Positions 7,977 through 10,931 of a stretch of DNA of 10,931 nucleotides are shown in pieces; the first letter of the stretch is position 1; each line of letters begins with the position of its first letter. The position numbers and the translations under genes are program-made. Source of the stretch: an uncultured Phycisphaerales bacterium (GTDB taxonomy: Bacteria > Planctomycetota > Phycisphaerae > Phycisphaerales > SM1A02). The stretch covers positions 1 through 10,931 of the forward strand of contig CAMPIL010000090.1 in NCBI GenBank assembly GCA_946886375.1. The letters are read 5' to 3'. The notes below the pieces were generated by a model that saw only the letters and a program-made list of their open reading frames with translations, did no database searches and was not told where the DNA came from.

Positions 7977-9743
7977 ATGGCGAAATCCAAGGGGAACGGG
8001 AAGCCCAAAGCCAAACGCGGGGCCAAACCAATTCCAAAAGCGAGGACGGAACCTCAAATGTCTGCCGCTCCAGCAGCGAATTCTGCACCCTCGCACACGA
8101 AAAATCGCCTCTACTACGGCGACAACCTCGATGTACTGCGCCGGCACATTGCGGATGAATCGGTCGATCTGGTTTATCTCGATCCGCCGTTCAACTCAAA
8201 CGCCGACTACAACGTGCTGTTCGCTGAGCATGATGGCACACCAGCGCATGCGCAGTTCAAGGCGTTCGAGGATACGTGGACGTGGGACACGGAGGCCGCG
8301 ACCAACTTTCAGGATGCCGTGCAGAACGGCGGTGAGGAAGTCGCCAAAGCGATGATGGCGTTCCGCACCCTGCTGGGCACGTCTGACATGCTGGCGTACC
8401 TGTCCAACATGGCGCCGCGCTTGGTTGAACTGCGCCGCGTCCTCAAGCCAACAGGATCGATCTACCTGCATTGCGATCCGACGGCGAGCCATTACCTGAA
8501 GTTGTTGATGGATGCGATCTTTGGGCCGCAGAATTTTCTGAATGAGATCATCTGGCGACGCTATAAACGGCCAAAGGGATCACAGCATGCGGCTCGACGT
8601 TTTGGAACATCGACCGACACGTTGCTCTTTTTCAGCAAGGGGCAGCAACACACCTTTGATCCAGATCGTGTGAAAACATTGCTTGACGAAGATGGTATCG
8701 AGAAGCGCTACACGCTTTCGGATGAGAAGGGACCTTATTACAGCGGTCCACTTCTTCGGTCGGCGTCAATGGGGTTTCGACCGAACCTTGTTTATGAATA
8801 CAAGGGATACACCCCCGGCCCTGAAGGTTGGCGGATGACTAAAGCCAAACTTACCGAGCTAGACGCGCGCGGCGACATGTTCTGGACAACATCAGGGATT
8901 CCTCGGCGAAAAGTTCGCCCCGATGGTGACCCCGGTTCGCCTGTTGACAACCTTTGGGCCGACATCGAAGCGATTGGATCGCAGGCGACTGAGCGCCTTG
9001 GCTACCCCACGCAGAAACCCGAAGCTCTTCTAGAACGCATCATCAAAGCATCCAGCAACGAAGGCGATGTCGTTCTCGATCCCTTCTGCGGGTGCGGAAC
9101 CGCCATCGCAGTAGCGGAACGGCTCAAGCGCCGCTGGATTGGCATCGACATCACGCACCTTGCCATCAATCTCATCAAGGTCCGCCTCGTCAGCGCCTTT
9201 GGTCCGAAGATCAAGGAAACCTACGAGGTCATCGGCGAGCCCACAACGGTCCCCGATGCGCAGCAACTCGCGCAGGAAGATCCATTCCAGTTTCAGAGTT
9301 GGGCGCTCGGCCTTGTCGATGCCCGGCCGATCGTGACGAAAAAGGGCGCGGACAAAGGCATCGACGGTCGCCTGTTCTTCCACGATGGCTCAGAAAAAGA
9401 AGACACAAAGCAGGTGATCATCAGCGTCAAGGGCGGCGAGAACGTGAGCGCAAAGGACGTGCGCGATCTCTGCGGCGTGATCAATCGCGAGAACGCCGCG
9501 ATCGGCGTGCTGATCTCGATGACGCCGCCGACCAAGCCCATGAAGAACGAAGCCGCCAGCGCCGGCTTCTACAAGAGTCCAGGCCACACCCAGCACTCGC
9601 GAGTTCAAATCCTCACCATCGACGACCTGTTGCAGGGTGCCAAGATCGACATGCCCATGTGGCGCGACGTGCGGACGTTCAAGAAGGCCCCGAAGGCTCG
9701 CGTGGCTGCTGCGAACGATAAGGCCCTTTTTGAGCCAGAATGA
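7977..9743 (+). CDS. Beta-class DNA methyltransferase fused to Mrr-like nuclease domain
   Basis: A 588-aa protein predicted to methylate adenine N6 or cytosine N4 in DNA. A Lys-rich N-terminus (1-42) precedes the methyltransferase: DPPFNS (69-74, catalytic motif IV), a variable central part (about 190-335) likely to read the target, GYPTQKPEALLERII (342-356), and LDPFCGCGT (367-375, S-adenosylmethionine-binding motif I). IV before I is the beta-class order. The last about 150 residues resemble the Mrr_cat PD-(D/E)XK nuclease fold: GADKGIDG (Asp463), IISVKGG (Lys485), and an RDLCGVINRENAAIGVLISM segment. From memory, this fused architecture occurs in many bacteria and is poorly characterised. 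The start is uncertain: ATG 7977 (AGGA 11 bases upstream), ATG 7965 or GTG 7935. It stands alone after a terminator, with a winged-helix-like gene next. Confidence 0.9.
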   Translation: MAKSKGNGKPKAKRGAKPIPKARTEPQMSAAPAANSAPSHTKNRLYYGDNLDVLRRHIADESVDLVYLDPPFNSNADYNVLFAEHDGTPAHAQFKAFEDTWTWDTEAATNFQDAVQNGGEEVAKAMMAFRTLLGTSDMLAYLSNMAPRLVELRRVLKPTGSIYLHCDPTASHYLKLLMDAIFGPQNFLNEIIWRRYKRPKGSQHAARRFGTSTDTLLFFSKGQQHTFDPDRVKTLLDEDGIEKRYTLSDEKGPYYSGPLLRSASMGFRPNLVYEYKGYTPGPEGWRMTKAKLTELDARGDMFWTTSGIPRRKVRPDGDPGSPVDNLWADIEAIGSQATERLGYPTQKPEALLERIIKASSNEGDVVLDPFCGCGTAIAVAERLKRRWIGIDITHLAINLIKVRLVSAFGPKIKETYEVIGEPTTVPDAQQLAQEDPFQFQSWALGLVDARPIVTKKGADKGIDGRLFFHDGSEKEDTKQVIISVKGGENVSAKDVRDLCGVINRENAAIGVLISMTPPTKPMKNEAASAGFYKSPGHTQHSRVQILTIDDLLQGAKIDMPMWRDVRTFKKAPKARVAAANDKALFEPE

Positions 9744-9762
9744 CGATTCGGGGGACATGCGA

Positions 9763-9778
9763 AAAAGTCGTTACTTTT
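9763..9778. repeat. Small hairpin/dyad after the methyltransferase, overlapping next -35
   Basis: AAAAGT (9763-9768) pairs with ACTTTT (9773-9778) around CGTT, 20 bases after the methyltransferase stop. The right arm overlaps the -35 of the next promoter, so it could be an operator rather than a terminator. Confidence 0.3.
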
Positions 9779-9804
9779 GACTTGACTTACTCGGAATGTC
9801 TAAT
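9777..9804 (+). promoter_or_regulatory. Sigma70-like promoter for the winged-helix gene
   Basis: TTGACT (9777-9782, 5/6) and TCTAAT (9799-9804, 5/6) are separated by 16 bases. TTGACT is repeated in an overlapping copy at 9782-9787. Transcription would start near 9811, giving a leader of about 27 bases that contains AAGGAG (9826-9831). It is the best-scoring promoter I see in the window. Confidence 0.6.
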
Positions 9805-9837
9805 CTACCATTCCGCGTAACGATCAAGGAGTATTCA

Positions 9838-10350
9838 ATGGACGACAAGCAGATCAATGCGATGCAGGCAGTTGTGAAGGCGCTCGACGGCTTGGAGGAA
9901 GCCGACCTGAGGGTCGTCCTGGGCTTCATCGGGATGCGCTATGGCGGGACCAAGACACCAGCGCCGCTGCACGGGGGCATGGGGGGCGCACATATCACCA
10001 ACGGCAACGGCGCGACTGCTGGCAGTGGAACCTACGCCACATTCCCCGACCTCTACCACGCGGCCAACCCCGAGACTGAGGCGGAGAAGGCCCTCGTGGC
10101 TGGTTATTGGGTTCAAGTTTGCCAACAGAATGAAGGATTCGACAGTTTCACGGCGAACTCCGCGCTCAAAGACATGGGCTACACGGTCAGCAACATCACC
10201 CGCGCATTGGACTTCCTGATGAAACAGGACCCGAAGTACGTCATGCAGGTGAAGAAAACCGGTACGTCACGACAAGCACGAAAGACCTACAAGCTGACGC
10301 AGGCCGGCCTGAAGCGCATGGCGGAAATGCTCCAGACCCCGCAGGAATGA
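9838..10350 (+). CDS. Winged-helix-like protein of unknown function, linked to methyltransferase
   Basis: A 170-aa soluble protein. ATG 9838 is chosen because AAGGAG lies six bases upstream; an upstream start at 9796 would fall inside the promoter. Residues 1-35 form a short acidic helical part. Residues 36-68 are Gly/Ala/Thr-rich and probably an unstructured linker. Residues about 70-165 look like a winged helix: YHAANPETEAEKALVAGYWV helices, a TANSALKDMGYTVSNITRALDFL recognition-type region beginning near 105, then a basic wing (KKTGTSRQARKTYKLT, 139-154). I recognise no named family. Such domains bind DNA or act as specificity or control subunits. Its position after the methyltransferase-nuclease, with its own promoter, suggests a control protein or partner of that enzyme, but this is inference. 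Transcription probably ends at the hairpins beyond 10450. Confidence 0.82.
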   Translation: MDDKQINAMQAVVKALDGLEEADLRVVLGFIGMRYGGTKTPAPLHGGMGGAHITNGNGATAGSGTYATFPDLYHAANPETEAEKALVAGYWVQVCQQNEGFDSFTANSALKDMGYTVSNITRALDFLMKQDPKYVMQVKKTGTSRQARKTYKLTQAGLKRMAEMLQTPQE

Positions 10351-10365
10351 AAGGAGGTGAATGCC

Positions 10366-10449
10366 ATGATTGCGCGCATCAGAAGGGCTGCTGGTCTCTC
10401 GCCGGTTCCGTCACCGTCGGCAGTGGGACCCATGTGCGGTAAACCATAA
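10366..10449 (+). CDS. Possible 27-codon microORF behind a perfect Shine-Dalgarno
   Basis: Immediately after the preceding stop codon (10348-10350) lies AAGGAGGTGA (10351-10360), complementary over ten bases to the canonical 3' end of 16S rRNA. ATG 10366 is 7 bases after AAGGAGGT and opens a frame of 27 codons ending in TAA at 10447-10449. The peptide is basic at its start (MIARIRRAAG), then rich in Pro and Ser, ending CGKP. There is no membrane segment and no known family. The abutting stop and SD suggest translation coupled to the winged-helix gene. Alternatives: a regulatory leader peptide, or the remnant of a longer gene. A two-codon frame at 10361 overlaps the start but is too close to the SD. 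Confidence 0.42.
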   Translation: MIARIRRAAGLSPVPSPSAVGPMCGKP

Positions 10450-10467
10450 CCGCCGCTTTCGCGGCGG
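10450..10467. terminator. GC-only hairpin directly after the microORF
   Basis: CCGCCGC (10450-10456) pairs with GCGGCGG (10461-10467) around a TTTC loop, starting one base after the microORF stop. No T tract follows, so it is either a weak terminator or an mRNA 3' stabilising structure. Confidence 0.4.
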
Positions 10468-10487
10468 CTAGGTGACTTGTTGTACTC

Positions 10488-10522
10488 GCTGGGACATGGC
10501 CGAAAGGTCATGTCCCGGCTTT
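10488..10522 (+). terminator. 14-bp hairpin with GAAA tetraloop, probable terminator
   Basis: Arms 10488-10501 and 10506-10519 pair over 14 positions (12 Watson-Crick, 2 G-T) around a GAAA (GNRA-type) loop, followed by TTTAAGATTAT. It is the likely end of the methyltransferase/winged-helix transcription unit, although the T run is short. The stem is nearly symmetric, so it could also stop minus-strand transcription. Confidence 0.6.
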
Positions 10523-10526
10523 AAGA

Positions 10527-10880
10527 TTATACCCTGTTAGAAGGGTCGAAACCATACTGGTTGAGGCATTCGCGTCGGCTTTCTCGGATGCTCCAGCCTT
10601 TTCGCATCAGCAAGAAGCGAGCCGCACCGGAAGCAGGTAATCGCGGCGCGGCCGGCGGTGGACTTTGGCGACATTCCAGTTGATTGGTCATCGCGCCGCG
10701 CTCTGCGCCCCATTCCTGAACCTTCGCGCCTGATTCAGGCGCGGCTGCGCCGAATTCCTGTGCCGCCGCAACGGTTTCCCGCGCTCCGCGCCTCATTTTC
10801 GGCGCGCAATCGCAAATTCCGGGGGCGCAGCGCTGCATTTCCTGCGCTTCATCGCCCATTCCCGGAGCTCCATCCGGCAT
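10527..10880 (-). CDS. Possible heptapeptide-repeat protein, hypothetical
   Basis: A 117-codon minus-strand frame from ATG 10880 to TAA at 10527. Residues 2-64 are nine units of seven residues with the pattern xxxA(P/Q)(E/G)(M/F/I/W), for example PDGAPGM, GDEAQEM and GAKVQEW. The C-terminal 53 residues are not repeated and end with a charged stretch (KGWSIRESRRECLNQYGF) that could be a real domain end or translated intergenic DNA. There is no Shine-Dalgarno, and the ATG directly follows an in-frame TGA that sits within another repeat unit, so this is perhaps the broken end of a longer repeat gene to the right. The plus strand is also open across the repeat (10658-10909), so the coding strand is not settled. 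Confidence 0.3.
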   Translation of the reverse strand: MPDGAPGMGDEAQEMQRCAPGICDCAPKMRRGARETVAAAQEFGAAAPESGAKVQEWGAERGAMTNQLECRQSPPPAAPRLPASGAARFLLMRKGWSIRESRRECLNQYGFDPSNRV

Positions 10881-10931
10881 TCATGGAGCACAATCGACCG
10901 TTGCCTTAGCTTCTTCTGCGATTGATTACGC
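10689..10931. repeat. Degenerate tandem repeat, 21-bp period, at least 11 units
   Basis: ATTCC-like cores (CATTCC, GATTCA, AATTCC, TTTCC, CATTTTC and so on) recur every 21 bases from about 10712 to 10879 with no net frame change. Read on the minus strand, the units are seven codons ending in (P/Q)(E/G)(M/F). Two further units (10878-10898 and 10899-10919) and a partial one (10920-10931) extend the array to the window edge. Unit sequences are diverged, but the period is kept. Confidence 0.85.

Noticed and set aside
6984..8147. Minus-strand frame of 387 codons across the response regulator and the methyltransferase start
   Set aside because: It runs antisense through two well-supported genes and a strong terminator, and shows no recognisable domain.
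10526..10531. Perfect TATAAT on the minus strand
   Set aside because: There is no -35 at 16-18 bases (best TGGTTT), and transcription would run straight into the 10488-10519 hairpin with no gene to the left on that strand.
10689..10931. CRISPR array or iteron origin
   Set aside because: The units are contiguous, degenerate and without spacers, and no Cas, replication initiator or DnaA-box pattern was seen in the window.

Overview
The window is about 60% GC by eye and carries ordinary chromosomal genes of a free-living bacterium. A full-length HrpA-type helicase, a long secreted protein with an Ig-like domain, a GHDIGN-type histidine kinase and loosely packed genes would fit a Planctomycetota-like lineage (for example Phycisphaerae). 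That assignment is inference from style and memory of families; no rRNA or marker gene is present. No phage, transposon, tRNA, rRNA or CRISPR array was seen.

Layout, left to right. (1) Positions 1-1016, minus strand: the N-terminal part of a secreted protein that runs off the left edge. Its well-placed start codon is cut from the rest of the frame by a (TG)9 microsatellite inside the signal peptide. (2) 1253-5161, minus: hrpA, a complete DEAH-box RNA helicase. (3) 5162-5458: a non-coding divergent region unusually rich in inverted repeats. (4) 5459-7748, plus: a membrane histidine kinase ending in a degenerate receiver-like domain, then a NarL/LuxR-type response regulator, closed by a strong intrinsic terminator (7786-7819). 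The two probably form one two-component system. (5) 7977-10522, plus: a probable restriction-modification or epigenetic module. It consists of a beta-class DNA methyltransferase fused to an Mrr-like PD-(D/E)XK domain, a 170-aa winged-helix-like protein with its own promoter, and a possible 27-codon microORF behind a perfect Shine-Dalgarno, followed by two hairpins. (6) 10689-10931: a strictly 21-bp-periodic degenerate tandem repeat that continues past the right edge and reads as seven-residue repeats.

The observations most worth a second look are the frame-breaking TG repeat in the signal peptide, the 21-bp/heptad repeat, the fused methyltransferase-nuclease with its unrecognised partner protein and microORF, and the dyad-rich region upstream of the kinase.
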